From Candidatus Borkfalkia avistercoris (lineage in GTDB: Bacteria > Bacillota > Clostridia > Christensenellales > Borkfalkiaceae): DNA of 64,000 nt. The notes below the pieces were generated by a model. That model was not told where the DNA came from, did no database searches, and saw only the letters and a program-made list of their open reading frames with translations. The first letter of the stretch is position 1, and every line of letters begins with the position of its first letter. Both the position numbers and the translations under genes were made by a program. Shown here piece after piece: positions 50,112-57,993 of this stretch. Location: contig DXCL01000026.1 in NCBI GenBank assembly GCA_019115995.1, positions 223,522 to 287,521 on the forward strand, read 5' to 3'.

Positions 50112-50171
50112 TCAGACAGAGTATAAATAGAAAATTCAATTTTTAGGCGGGGTAAAAAGTACTCTGTCTGA
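50112..50171 (+). repeat. 12-bp inverted repeat after the Zot-like gene
   Basis: TCAGACAGAGTA (50112-50123) and TACTCTGTCTGA (50160-50171) are perfect complements separated by 36 AT-rich bases. They precede near-palindrome copy 2 by 35 bp. Confidence 0.75.
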
Positions 50172-50206
50172 CAGAAAACGTCGGTTTTTTAAGCCGAAAC
50201 AATAAG

Positions 50207-50226
50207 TTTTCCATTCGAGTGGAAAA
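50207..50226 (+). repeat. Near-palindrome copy 2 (intergenic)
   Basis: TTTTCCA-TTCGAG-TGGAAAA, ending directly before the ribosome site of the gene at 50238. Confidence 0.8.
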
Positions 50227-50237
50227 AGGAGCGGATA

Positions 50238-50489
50238 ATGGATATCAGAATCACGGGAACGGGAGAAGAATGCAACGCGGCCGCGGAATATTATGCGGCG
50301 CTGGAAAAGCAGGACAATGTGCGGTATGTTACTGTATCGAGGTTGTACCCGAACAGAGGCAGCAACAAACTTTTCCGCCTGTACATTCAAGTAGAATACT
50401 ACGCGGAAAGGGACGCGGCGGCAATGCCCGGCAAAGGCAACGCAATAGCCAAATATCCGCCGAAGGCGGGTAAATATATCGAGAGGTGA
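50238..50489 (+). CDS. Small hypothetical protein recurrent in Firmicute elements
   Basis: An 83-residue protein: MDIRITGTGEECNAAAEYY, then a beta strand VTVSRLYPNRGSNKLFRLYI and a polar tail. From memory, proteins of this pattern occur in Firmicute integrative elements and prophages that also carry PcfJ-like genes, but no function is known. The ribosome site AAAGGAGC is good. Confidence 0.65.
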   Translation: MDIRITGTGEECNAAAEYYAALEKQDNVRYVTVSRLYPNRGSNKLFRLYIQVEYYAERDAAAMPGKGNAIAKYPPKAGKYIER

Positions 50490-50493
50490 ACTT

Positions 50494-51642
50494 ATGAGCA
50501 AACGGACGACGGATCTCACCGAGGAAGAAAAGGACGCGCAAGCGCCTTCGAACAAGCGGATCATAACGATCGACAGCCGAGCGATCGACGAGGCGATCAC
50601 CCGCCTTCGCCGCCCTTACGGATTATTGGCAAAGGCAGGGATCGAAACGGACGGCATGCGCCCGCGCGACGCGTGGAATGCCGTGAACGAATTACGCAAA
50701 GCGGAATCCGCCGCGCGGCGCAGGGAAAGGGAAGAGAAAAGAGCCAAAGCAAAGCCGGTCAAAAAGGTAAAAACCGCGTCGGCGCGTACTTCCCCGAAGG
50801 CAAAGAAAACGCGGGAAATTGCCGTCGTTCCCGCGCTGTCGGCAAGCAACGTCAACGCGGCGAATAATAACAGCCATTTTAACAGAGGGGATAACACGGT
50901 CAAGAGTTACGAAGCCTATGCCGCCGAGATCAACGGTTGGGATATTCCCGTCAGCAAAAAGGAAAAACTCATCGCGGATCTGCACAAGCGGTTCGAGGAA
51001 CAACTTTCCATGGACGCGCGGTACGTCCCTTGGACGGTAGCAGGCCCGGCGCGCTATCCCGCGCAAAAGATGAATGCGCTGGCCGACAGAAGAATGAAAG
51101 CGAGCGCCGATTTTGTGAATTGGTTTGACGGCATCCGCGAGAACGTCAAAAACAGCAAGATACAGTATAAAGACGACCGCAAAGAAAAGGCTCGGCGCGA
51201 GGAAGAGCATTTTAATAACATGATGCGCGGGGTGGCGCACCCAGACGCGGCAATGGTCGGGTATTGGCTCATGCCGATCGCGCAATACGATCCGAAACGG
51301 TATGCTGAGTTATACGAAAAGTACGATAAAGACTACCGATTCAGGAAGAACACGAGCGCGGCAAAACTGTATCAAATGGTGAAAGACGGCAAATATACGG
51401 GCGTAAAACCGCCGAAGAAACTCTATGAGAGCGACAGTTACAATGCTTATCAGAAACGGATTCAGAGCGGAGAGCGGGTATTTATCAAGTTTACGATAAA
51501 GCCGAAACCGCAGATGGTCTATGCGATGAAGCGGCGCGGATGGCATTGGAACGCTTTGGAAGGCGCTTGGAGCGTTCCTGTGGATAAGTATGACGCGAAA
51601 TTCGTCAAAGGGATCGAAGAAAATTACAAGAAATACTTGTAA
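50494..51642 (+). CDS. LPD/DUF3560-like element protein
   Basis: A 382-residue protein. The central block VPWTVAGPARYPAQKMNALA followed by a helical stretch recalls a segment of large polyvalent proteins of phages and conjugative elements. The C-terminal KRRGWHWNALEGAWSVPVD recalls the short domain ending many of those proteins. A basic, Lys/Arg/Ala-rich N-terminal third (about 60-110) precedes them. No catalytic motif was seen. It starts four bases after the previous stop. Confidence 0.6.
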   Translation: MSKRTTDLTEEEKDAQAPSNKRIITIDSRAIDEAITRLRRPYGLLAKAGIETDGMRPRDAWNAVNELRKAESAARRREREEKRAKAKPVKKVKTASARTSPKAKKTREIAVVPALSASNVNAANNNSHFNRGDNTVKSYEAYAAEINGWDIPVSKKEKLIADLHKRFEEQLSMDARYVPWTVAGPARYPAQKMNALADRRMKASADFVNWFDGIRENVKNSKIQYKDDRKEKARREEEHFNNMMRGVAHPDAAMVGYWLMPIAQYDPKRYAELYEKYDKDYRFRKNTSAAKLYQMVKDGKYTGVKPPKKLYESDSYNAYQKRIQSGERVFIKFTIKPKPQMVYAMKRRGWHWNALEGAWSVPVDKYDAKFVKGIEENYKKYL

Positions 51643-51664
51643 AAATACATAAGGAGAAGTAAAA

Positions 51665-52105
51665 ATGAACAAAAAACAGGCAAAAACGCCGTCGAAAACG
51701 CGGTCGGCAAGTAAAAGAACGGTGCAAAAGCCGTCTTTTGATGTAAAAGACGTGTATGCGCGAGCGGCAAAACCCGCTTCGGGAACAAAGGAAGAAAGAA
51801 TCAGGCGGATAACTGCGCTCGGCGTATCGCGGGAAGATGCGATAAAAGCGGTAAATGCGGAAGATTCTTTCAGGGCAAGGCAACGGCGTATGCAATCCGC
51901 AACGCCGAAAAGGACGACTCCGCAGGCAAATAAAACATATACCGTTTGGGATACCAAAACGGGCAAAACTTTTGCCACGCAGGGCGAGGCGATCGCCTAC
52001 GCAAACGAAAAAAGGCGCAAAACGGGTGAAATTCTGTCCGTCACACAGACAAAACGGAAGGTGACGCATACGTTTGTGGGCGGCAAGAACAGACCGAAGA
52101 GGTAA
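51665..52105 (+). CDS. Small basic hypothetical protein
   Basis: A 146-residue Lys/Arg-rich protein. A disordered N-terminus (KKQAKTPSKTRSASKRT) is followed by a helical segment EERIRRITALGVSREDAIKA and a beta-rich C-terminal TYTVWDTKTGKTFATQGEA. No known family. Together with the proteins at 36025 and 47172 it is one of three very basic small products in the element. Confidence 0.58.
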   Translation: MNKKQAKTPSKTRSASKRTVQKPSFDVKDVYARAAKPASGTKEERIRRITALGVSREDAIKAVNAEDSFRARQRRMQSATPKRTTPQANKTYTVWDTKTGKTFATQGEAIAYANEKRRKTGEILSVTQTKRKVTHTFVGGKNRPKR

Positions 52106-52143
52106 ATCCGCCGCGGGCGGCGTCTATCCATCTTAAATAGCTA

Positions 52144-52249
52144 ATTCCCGCAGGGAATAAAACGGGACGAACGCACGGCTATCGTAAAAATAAGACGCGT
52201 GTGCGCGGCTTATAGATAGCCGTGCGGGCGTTCCGTTTCCTGCGGGAAT
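52144..52249 (+). repeat. Long nested hairpin of about 106 nt
   Basis: Outer arms ATTCCCGCAGG / CCTGCGGGAAT (11 bp), an AAACGG/CCGTTT pair, AACG/CGTT, inner arms GCACGGCTATC / GATAGCCGTGC (11 bp), then ATAAG/CTTAT and CGCG/CGCG near the tip. It lies in a non-coding stretch (52106-52422) and has no U tract, so it is not an ordinary terminator. An origin or structured RNA is possible. Confidence 0.8.
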
Positions 52250-52329
52250 AGCGGAAGATGGATTATTGATAACTATGTATCAATATGTGTGTCGGACTGC
52301 AAATATTGAAGTACGACCGAATTATTTTC

Positions 52330-52379
52330 AAAAATTTGCGCTTGTCGCAAATTTTTGAACCGCCGCATTTTCGGCGGTT
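52330..52379 (+). promoter_or_regulatory. Two hairpins in the leader of the wHTH gene
   Basis: CAAAAATTTGCG / CGCAAATTTTTG (12-bp arms), then AACCGCCG / CGGCGGTT followed by TTTTGC. The second could act as a weak terminator or attenuator before the gene at 52423. Confidence 0.55.
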
Positions 52380-52422
52380 TTGCTCAAAATTTTCAAGAGT
52401 TTTTCGAGGAGGCCGAGAGAGC

Positions 52423-52680
52423 ATGAGAGCGATCCGAATGGATGCAATCGCAAAATTGCATGTTGCAGAGATCAATATTTTAGTTATGCTTGCGGAACGC
52501 CTCGGAACGGACAGCAAAAGAATAGATTACAGAGAATTTGCGGAAGAATTGGGGCTTTCACGCAATACCGTAAAATACAACGTTGACAAATTGATCTCGG
52601 CGGGACTCGTCCATGTAGTCGGCGGGAAACTTTCGATCGCGGAAGAGATATTCTCCGAACTTCCCGAACCTTCGGGATGA
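52423..52680 (+). CDS. Small winged-helix regulator
   Basis: An 85-residue protein with a MarR-like winged helix: AEINILVMLAERLG, the recognition helix region LGLSRNTVKYNVDKLISAGLV and the wing VVGGKLSIAEE. The start ATG 52423 is preceded by GAGGAGG. It is the last rightward gene of the element and is followed by non-coding DNA. Possible role: control of late cargo or of excision. Confidence 0.72.
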   Translation: MRAIRMDAIAKLHVAEINILVMLAERLGTDSKRIDYREFAEELGLSRNTVKYNVDKLISAGLVHVVGGKLSIAEEIFSELPEPSG

Positions 52681-52785
52681 TTTTCGAATAATGCCTACAA
52701 CGTTATATTTATGCGGTTTTCGTCCTGGCCTTTGCTGTTCCGCTAAAAAACAGTGGTGTTGTCTGCCGTTCGAGCGAGGTGAAAA

Positions 52786-52860
52786 ATGACATTGACGAAC
52801 CTGCACGAAGGAAGGCGCGTGCAGAAAAGCGCATCAAACGGTTTGTGCTATTCCGGTTAA
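52786..52860 (+). CDS. Possible 24-residue peptide
   Basis: MTLTNLHEGRRVQKSASNG plus five residues, behind a well-placed GAGGTG. No membrane helix and no recognised family. It may be chance or a remnant of a deleted gene. Confidence 0.3.
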   Translation: MTLTNLHEGRRVQKSASNGLCYSG

Positions 52861-53193
52861 AAATAGCAGGTGGGTGCGGCGACGTCGTGGCTGAGACGGC
52901 GCAGCATCGTCCGGGTTATCGGGGATAGGGGAGCGCAATATCCACGCCGGGCGATGCCAAAATTTATTTTTTTGTTTTCTATTACAGGGAGCCCCGCGCC
53001 AAAAATGGCGCGAGAGAGAAGGATGATAAATGCCGAACGGGGCATCCCCGTCTATCCATCTGTCGGCGGCTTGGGCAATCGGTGCGGTCGGGAGCAATAG
53101 GAAGGCTGGTAAGGTTGCAAGCAGAAGCGCTCGGCGACTTGATCGAGCCTGTCTGAAACAGTTGCCTCGGCCGACAATGGCATAGTGCGCCCA

Positions 53194-53213
53194 TTTTCCA
53201 TTCGAGTGGAAAT
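53194..53213 (+). repeat. Near-palindrome copy 3 (right end)
   Basis: TTTTCCA-TTCGAG-TGGAAAT, sharing the 19-base core with the copies at 37308 and 50207, 172 bp inside the right boundary. Confidence 0.8.
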
Positions 53214-53264
53214 CACTAAAATATAGGAAAACCTCCCGTTTTTCACGAGAGGTTAGAATCGGAA

Positions 53265-53286
53265 TTTTGGGGTAGTTTTGGAACAG
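53265..53286 (+). repeat. Right integrase arm-type sites (two tandem 11-mers)
   Basis: TTTTGGGGTAG followed directly by TTTTGGAACAG, in the same direct orientation as the left pair and 80 bp from attR. Confidence 0.65.
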
Positions 53287-53365
53287 CTGTTGTAAATATA
53301 CAATATATAGATATATTGTTTTATATGTCTACAATATTTGGTGTTTAATTTTGAAATTTGTCGGA

Positions 53366-53388
53366 TTCAAGTCCCATTCTTCACACCA
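53366..53388 (+). repeat. attR core: 23-bp tRNA-Leu 3' end copy
   Basis: Identical to 33908-33930; the base immediately before it differs. It defines the right boundary of the element. Confidence 0.93.
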
Positions 53389-53389
53389 A

Positions 53390-53422
53390 AGAGACACTGC
53401 AAAAGAAAGCGGTGTCTCTTTT
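53390..53422 (+). terminator. Displaced original terminator of tRNA-Leu
   Basis: AGAGACAC / GTGTCTCT arms with a T tract immediately after attR. In the uninterrupted chromosome it would directly follow the tRNA. The rest of 53423-53606 is AT-rich, and nothing else was recognised in it. Confidence 0.85.
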
Positions 53423-53606
53423 TTTACGCCGGTTTTCGGCTCTTCGACGGATTAAAAATCCTCTCATGCGGAGCAAACTTTTTTCATAAAGTAAATAACG
53501 AATATTTTACGTTGAAAACATATACATTAGATGAACGTTTACCGATTTTTTGGGTCAAATTTCCACGATTTTATTTGATTTTTCTCAAAATTTTTTAAAT
53601 TAACTA

Positions 53607-53635
53607 TTGAAATGCGCGAAAGATTATTGTATAAT
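53607..53635 (+). promoter_or_regulatory. Promoter of the glycogen operon
   Basis: TTGAAA (53607-53612), a 17-bp spacer and TATAAT (53630-53635), 45 bp before glgB. Confidence 0.65.
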
Positions 53636-53680
53636 AATACATAGAAAGCTATATACGGCATGCTATGCGGAGGGTAAATG

Positions 53681-55561
53681 ATGAAGCAAGTGGATTTTCC
53701 TTTGTATGTATTCCATCACGGAAAAAATTTCAGAGCGTACGACTTTTTCGGCGCACATCCTGAAAAGATGGACGGCGTGAAGGGCTATGTGTTCCGCGTT
53801 TGGGCGCCGCATGCGGAAACGGTTTCCGTTGTGGGCGATTTTAACGACTGGGATCCGACGGCAAACGTAATGGAGCGTCTGCTCGACGGAGAGTCTTTTG
53901 AACTGTTTATTCCGGGCATCAAGGAATATACCGTCTACAAATATTGTATACAGGCAGCGGACGGGCGCTTTTTATATAAGGCGGATCCGTACGCATTTCA
54001 TGCGGAAACGCCTTCCAAAACAGCATCGAAAACTTATTCTCTGGACGGCTTTAAATGGAACGATAAAGAATATATGAAGGCAAAAAAGAGCAAAAGCATA
54101 TATTCTTCGCCCGTGAATATATATGAAATGAACGCTCTTTCATGGCGGCAGTACGGCGACGGGAATTTTTTTGATTTCAATAAGCTGATAGACGAGTTGA
54201 TCCCGTATCTGAAAGAGACGGGGTACACGCACGTCGAATTCATGCCGCTCAGCGAGTATCCTTACGATGCTTCCTGGGGGTATCAGGTAACGGGGTATTA
54301 TGCGATCACATCGCGCCTCGGCACCCCTCATGATTTTATGCGGCTCGTGGACGCTCTGCATAAAAACGGGATCGGCGTGATCATGGACTGGGTCCCCGCG
54401 CATTTTCCGAAAGACGCGCACGGGCTGTACGAATTTGACGGTGCGCCTCTCTATGAAAGCCCGCAGTGGGACAGGCAGGAGCACAAAAGCTGGGGCACGC
54501 GCCGTTTCGATTACGGAAGGAACGAAATACTGTCTTTTTTGATCTCCAACGCGATATTCTTCTTCGATAAATACCATGTAGACGGTTTGCGCGTGGACGC
54601 CGTCGCTTCGATGCTGTATCTCGACTATGACAAGCGACCGGGGGAATGGCTGCCGAATAAGTACGGTGAAAATAAAAATCTGGAAGCCATTGAATTTCTG
54701 CGCAGGCTGAATACGACCGTCTTTTCGGAATATCCCGACGCGATGATGATCGCGGAAGAATCCACTGCCTGGCCTTTGGTAACAAAACCGGTGGATATAG
54801 GCGGATTAGGTTTTAACTTCAAGTGGAACATGGGCTGGATGAACGACGTGCTCTCTTATATGCAGACCGATCCGCTGTGGAGAAGAGGCAATCATAACAA
54901 GCTGACGTTTTCCATGATCTACGCCTTCACCGAAAATTACATTTTGCCTATTTCACACGACGAGGTCGTTTACGGGAAGGGCTCGCTCATCAATAAGATG
55001 CCCGGAAATTATGAGGACAAGTTTGCCAACGTGCGCGCCTTTATGGGATATATGATGGCGCACCCCGGCAAAAAACTTCTCTTTATGGGAAGCGAGTTCG
55101 GGCAGTTCAAGGAATGGAATTATAAAGAAGGACTTGAATTTTTCCTGAAAGAGGATTACCCTCTGCACGCAAAGCTGTTTGAAATGAATAAAGAGCTCAA
55201 TCATTTTTATAGGACGACAAAAGCGTTTTATGAGATCGAGGATTCGTGGGACGGCTTTGAATGGCTTGCGGCAGACGACGCCGACAGGAATATGATCGCA
55301 TTTATGCGCAAGGACAGCGAAGGGCACAAATTTGTTGTCGCCATCAATTTCTCCGGCGTTACGGCGGAAGGATACAGGCTCGGCGTTCCAAAGGGGAAAT
55401 ATCAGGTCGTATTCAATACCGACAATCCGAAGTTCGGCGGGGAAGGCGTTTGGAAAAAGCGTATCGTAAATACCCAGAAAAAGCCGAGCCACGGCAAGGA
55501 GCATTCGATACTGCTTGAACTTCCTAAGCTGACTTGCGTGTATCTTGAAAAGATACAGTAA
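53681..55561 (+). CDS. glgB: 1,4-alpha-glucan branching enzyme
   Basis: GH13 enzyme that introduces alpha-1,6 branches into glycogen. The 626-residue protein has an N-terminal CBM48-like region (RVWAPHAETVSVVGDFNDW), then the catalytic barrel with WVPAHFPKD, the nucleophile Asp in GLRVDAVAS (about 306), the acid Glu in IAEESTAWP (about 359) and SHDEVVYGKGS (about 425), and a C-terminal beta domain. Two adjacent ATG codons are possible; 53681 has the better six-base gap from GGAGGG. It is the first gene of the glg operon. Confidence 0.94.
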   Translation: MKQVDFPLYVFHHGKNFRAYDFFGAHPEKMDGVKGYVFRVWAPHAETVSVVGDFNDWDPTANVMERLLDGESFELFIPGIKEYTVYKYCIQAADGRFLYKADPYAFHAETPSKTASKTYSLDGFKWNDKEYMKAKKSKSIYSSPVNIYEMNALSWRQYGDGNFFDFNKLIDELIPYLKETGYTHVEFMPLSEYPYDASWGYQVTGYYAITSRLGTPHDFMRLVDALHKNGIGVIMDWVPAHFPKDAHGLYEFDGAPLYESPQWDRQEHKSWGTRRFDYGRNEILSFLISNAIFFFDKYHVDGLRVDAVASMLYLDYDKRPGEWLPNKYGENKNLEAIEFLRRLNTTVFSEYPDAMMIAEESTAWPLVTKPVDIGGLGFNFKWNMGWMNDVLSYMQTDPLWRRGNHNKLTFSMIYAFTENYILPISHDEVVYGKGSLINKMPGNYEDKFANVRAFMGYMMAHPGKKLLFMGSEFGQFKEWNYKEGLEFFLKEDYPLHAKLFEMNKELNHFYRTTKAFYEIEDSWDGFEWLAADDADRNMIAFMRKDSEGHKFVVAINFSGVTAEGYRLGVPKGKYQVVFNTDNPKFGGEGVWKKRIVNTQKKPSHGKEHSILLELPKLTCVYLEKIQ

Positions 55562-55652
55562 AATTTGCGGCATCAGCGGGACGAAGAACGGCTTTTCAGC
55601 CGGCGTACCGTGAGATTATTTAATAAGATAAATTAAAACGTGGGGGTTTCTT

Positions 55653-56855
55653 ATGCAAAGAAAAAAGGAATGTGTAGCAATGCTTCTCGCCGGAGGACAG
55701 GGCAGCCGTCTGTATGCTTTGACGAATAATATCGCAAAGCCGGCGGTTCCGTTCGGGGCGAAATATCGTATCATCGACTTTCCGCTGTCTAACTGCATCA
55801 ATTCAGGGATCGATACGGTGGGCGTTCTTACGCAGTATCAGCCGCTCGTTCTCAACGAGTATATCGGCAACGGTCAGCCTTGGGATCTTGACAGGAATTT
55901 CGGAGGGGTACACGTGCTTTCTCCTTACCAAAAGAAAGCGAAGTCCGCGTGGTATGAGGGAACGGCGAACGCGATCTACCAGAATCTGAATTTCATCAAG
56001 ATGTACAATCCCGAATATGTACTCATCTTGTCCGGCGATCACATTTACAAAATGGATTACAGCAAGATGCTGAAAGCGCATATCGAAAAGGAAGCCGACT
56101 GCACGATCGCGGCGATCGAAGTTCCGCTCAAAGAAGCTTCCCGCTTCGGGATCCTCAATACGAGAGAGGATAACTCGATATACGAATTCGAAGAGAAACC
56201 CAAACAGCCGAAGAGTACCCTCGCTTCCATGGGCATTTATATCTTTACTGCCGAAAAAATGTATAAATATCTGGAAGCGGACGACGAGAACCCGAATTCC
56301 TCCAAAGACTTCGGCAAAGACGTTCTGCCCGCCATGCTCAATGCGGGTGAAAGAATGTTTGCCTATCGCTTTGAGGGATACTGGAAAGATGTGGGCACGA
56401 TCAGCTCGCTTTTAGAAGCCAATATGGATCTGCTCGGCGAACCTCCCGCATTTGACGTTGCCGACAGCGATTGGAAGATCCATTCGAGAAATCCTCTGGC
56501 TCCGCCCGAATACCTCGGGCCGAACGCCGTCGTAAAGAACAGCATGCTTGCGCTCGGTTCGGAGATTTACGGCTCGGTTGAAAACTCCGTGATTTCCAGC
56601 AATGTCGTAATTGAAGAGGGTGCCGTCGTCAAGGACAGCGTCATCATGAGCGGATCCGTCATCAGGAGCGGCGCAAGCGTCAGTTATTCCATCATAGACG
56701 AGAATGTTATCGTAGAAGACGGCGCACAGATCGGCGAGGCGAAAGAAGAGGCAAAGGGGATCTCTGTTCTCGGCAGAAATATAACGGTCGGGAAGGGCGT
56801 CAAGATCAAGGGCGGAGACATCATCGATAAAAGTATTGAAGGGGAGGTAAAATAA
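55653..56855 (+). CDS. glgC: Glucose-1-phosphate adenylyltransferase
   Basis: Makes ADP-glucose from glucose 1-phosphate and ATP, the committed step of glycogen synthesis. The 400-residue protein has the nucleotidyl-transferase loop [52 protein letters not shown] and a C-terminal left-handed beta-helix with hexapeptide repeats. The next gene, glgD, encodes the regulatory-type paralogue, the usual Firmicute pair. Confidence 0.95.
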   Translation: MQRKKECVAMLLAGGQGSRLYALTNNIAKPAVPFGAKYRIIDFPLSNCINSGIDTVGVLTQYQPLVLNEYIGNGQPWDLDRNFGGVHVLSPYQKKAKSAWYEGTANAIYQNLNFIKMYNPEYVLILSGDHIYKMDYSKMLKAHIEKEADCTIAAIEVPLKEASRFGILNTREDNSIYEFEEKPKQPKSTLASMGIYIFTAEKMYKYLEADDENPNSSKDFGKDVLPAMLNAGERMFAYRFEGYWKDVGTISSLLEANMDLLGEPPAFDVADSDWKIHSRNPLAPPEYLGPNAVVKNSMLALGSEIYGSVENSVISSNVVIEEGAVVKDSVIMSGSVIRSGASVSYSIIDENVIVEDGAQIGEAKEEAKGISVLGRNITVGKGVKIKGGDIIDKSIEGEVK

Positions 56856-56856
56856 G

Positions 56857-57966
56857 ATGTCGGCAGTAGGTGTAATTTTTTCTAATATCCATGACGAAAA
56901 TATCCCCGAATTGTCCCGCCAGAGGACGATGGGGTCCATTCCCTTCGGGGGCAGATACAGGCTGATCGATTTTGCTCTTTCGAATTTTGTCAATTCGGGG
57001 ATCACGACGGTCGGCGTGATCACAAAGAATAACTATCAGTCTTTGATGGATCATCTTGGAAGCGGCAAAGACTGGGATCTGGCGAGAAAAACGGGCGGAC
57101 TTATTTTGCTCCCGCCGTTCGGCGCAACGAATACAGAGGGACTTTATCGGAATCGTTTGGAGGCTCTCAAAAATATTACGGGCTTTTTGTCTAAGCGCAA
57201 TGAGGATTATGTGGTTCTCAGCGATTGCGACGGCGTTTTCCGCATGGATCTCTCTGAGGTGATCGACTATCATGAAGACAAGCAGGCGGATATCACGCTT
57301 GTCTGCCACGATGAAGAGTTGGTCGGCTCGCCTTCCGGATATACGGCCGTCAAAACGGACGAAACGGGACGGGTAACTGAGGTACGCATCAATTCGCTTG
57401 CCCGCGGCAAAAATAAGTTTTATATAAACGTGATGGTTTTGAGCCGTCCTTTCCTGCTTGACCTTATAAACGATGCCGTTGCGCACGGCTATAAGAGCTT
57501 CCGTGAGGACATTCTTCTGAAAAACACGAAGAGCTTGAAAATTTATGCCTATGATTTCGGCGGTTATCATGCAAGTATCGATTCGCTCGGTACATACTTT
57601 AAGCATAACATGGAGCTTTTGGATAAATCGATCCGCGACGAGCTGTTCGGCGCGCGCGACATTTATACGAAGGTAAGAGATTCCGCGCCTTCCAAATACG
57701 GCGAAAATTCCTGCGTCAAAAATTCATTGATTTCTGACGGCTGCGTAGTGGAAGGGACGGTGGAAAACAGTATCCTGTTCCGCGGCGTTAAGATCGGAAA
57801 GGGTGCGGTCATTAAAAACTCCATCATCATGCAGGACAGCGTGATCGGAGAGAAAGTCATCACCGATTGCGTGATCACCGATAAAAACGTCGTGATCCGT
57901 GATAACAGGATCCTCGCCGGGTGCGATGTTCAGCCTTACTTTATTCCGAAAGGGACTATGATCTGA
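56857..57966 (+). CDS. glgD: Glucose-1-phosphate adenylyltransferase subunit GlgD
   Basis: A 369-residue paralogue of GlgC. The N-terminal domain lacks the catalytic GGxGxRL loop (it reads SNIHDENIPELSRQRTMG), while the fold and the beta-helix tail with hexapeptide repeats (VVEGTVENSILFRGVKIG) are kept. GlgD is the modulatory partner that forms a heterotetramer with GlgC in Bacillus and Clostridia. The ATG follows GGAGGTAAAATAAG one base after glgC. Confidence 0.93.
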   Translation: MSAVGVIFSNIHDENIPELSRQRTMGSIPFGGRYRLIDFALSNFVNSGITTVGVITKNNYQSLMDHLGSGKDWDLARKTGGLILLPPFGATNTEGLYRNRLEALKNITGFLSKRNEDYVVLSDCDGVFRMDLSEVIDYHEDKQADITLVCHDEELVGSPSGYTAVKTDETGRVTEVRINSLARGKNKFYINVMVLSRPFLLDLINDAVAHGYKSFREDILLKNTKSLKIYAYDFGGYHASIDSLGTYFKHNMELLDKSIRDELFGARDIYTKVRDSAPSKYGENSCVKNSLISDGCVVEGTVENSILFRGVKIGKGAVIKNSIIMQDSVIGEKVITDCVITDKNVVIRDNRILAGCDVQPYFIPKGTMI

Positions 57967-57993
57967 AAATAAATTTACGGGGGATAGTATAAT

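Larger units (their letters stand above)
52681..53337. other. Structured non-coding region at the right end of the element
   Basis: About 650 bp without a convincing gene. Stems seen are GCATCGTCCGG / CCGGGCGATGC (52904-52914 with 52947-52957), CGCGCCA / TGGCGCG (52995-53012), ACGGGG-CAT-CCCCGT (53037-53051) and AACCTCCCG / CGAGAGGTT (53230-53254). It also holds near-palindrome copy 3 and the right arm-type sites. A 24-codon frame (52786-52860) follows GAGGTG. It is a candidate origin, oriT or structured RNA. Confidence 0.6.
33931..53388. mobile_element. Integrated mobile element of about 19.46 kb in tRNA-Leu
   Basis: It is bounded by the 23-bp att repeat and carries a tyrosine integrase and phage-type XRE repressor at the left end, a rightward cargo of about 24 mostly unrecognised genes, a Zot-like ATPase, an adenine methylase, a PcfJ-like protein and membrane-anchored exported proteins. 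No terminase, capsid, tail, relaxase or recognised replication initiator was found. The displaced tRNA terminator lies just beyond the right boundary. Best description: an undefined integrative element, possibly a filamentous-phage-like provirus or a non-self-sufficient element. Confidence 0.9.

Noticed and set aside
33931..53388. CRISPR array or anti-CRISPR locus
   Set aside because: No regularly spaced direct repeats were found; the repeats present are the palindromes, operators and arm sites described.
53338..53598. An 86-codon frame crossing attR and the displaced terminator
   Set aside because: It reads through the tRNA 3' end copy and a terminator, has no ribosome site, and has the composition of translated AT-rich DNA.
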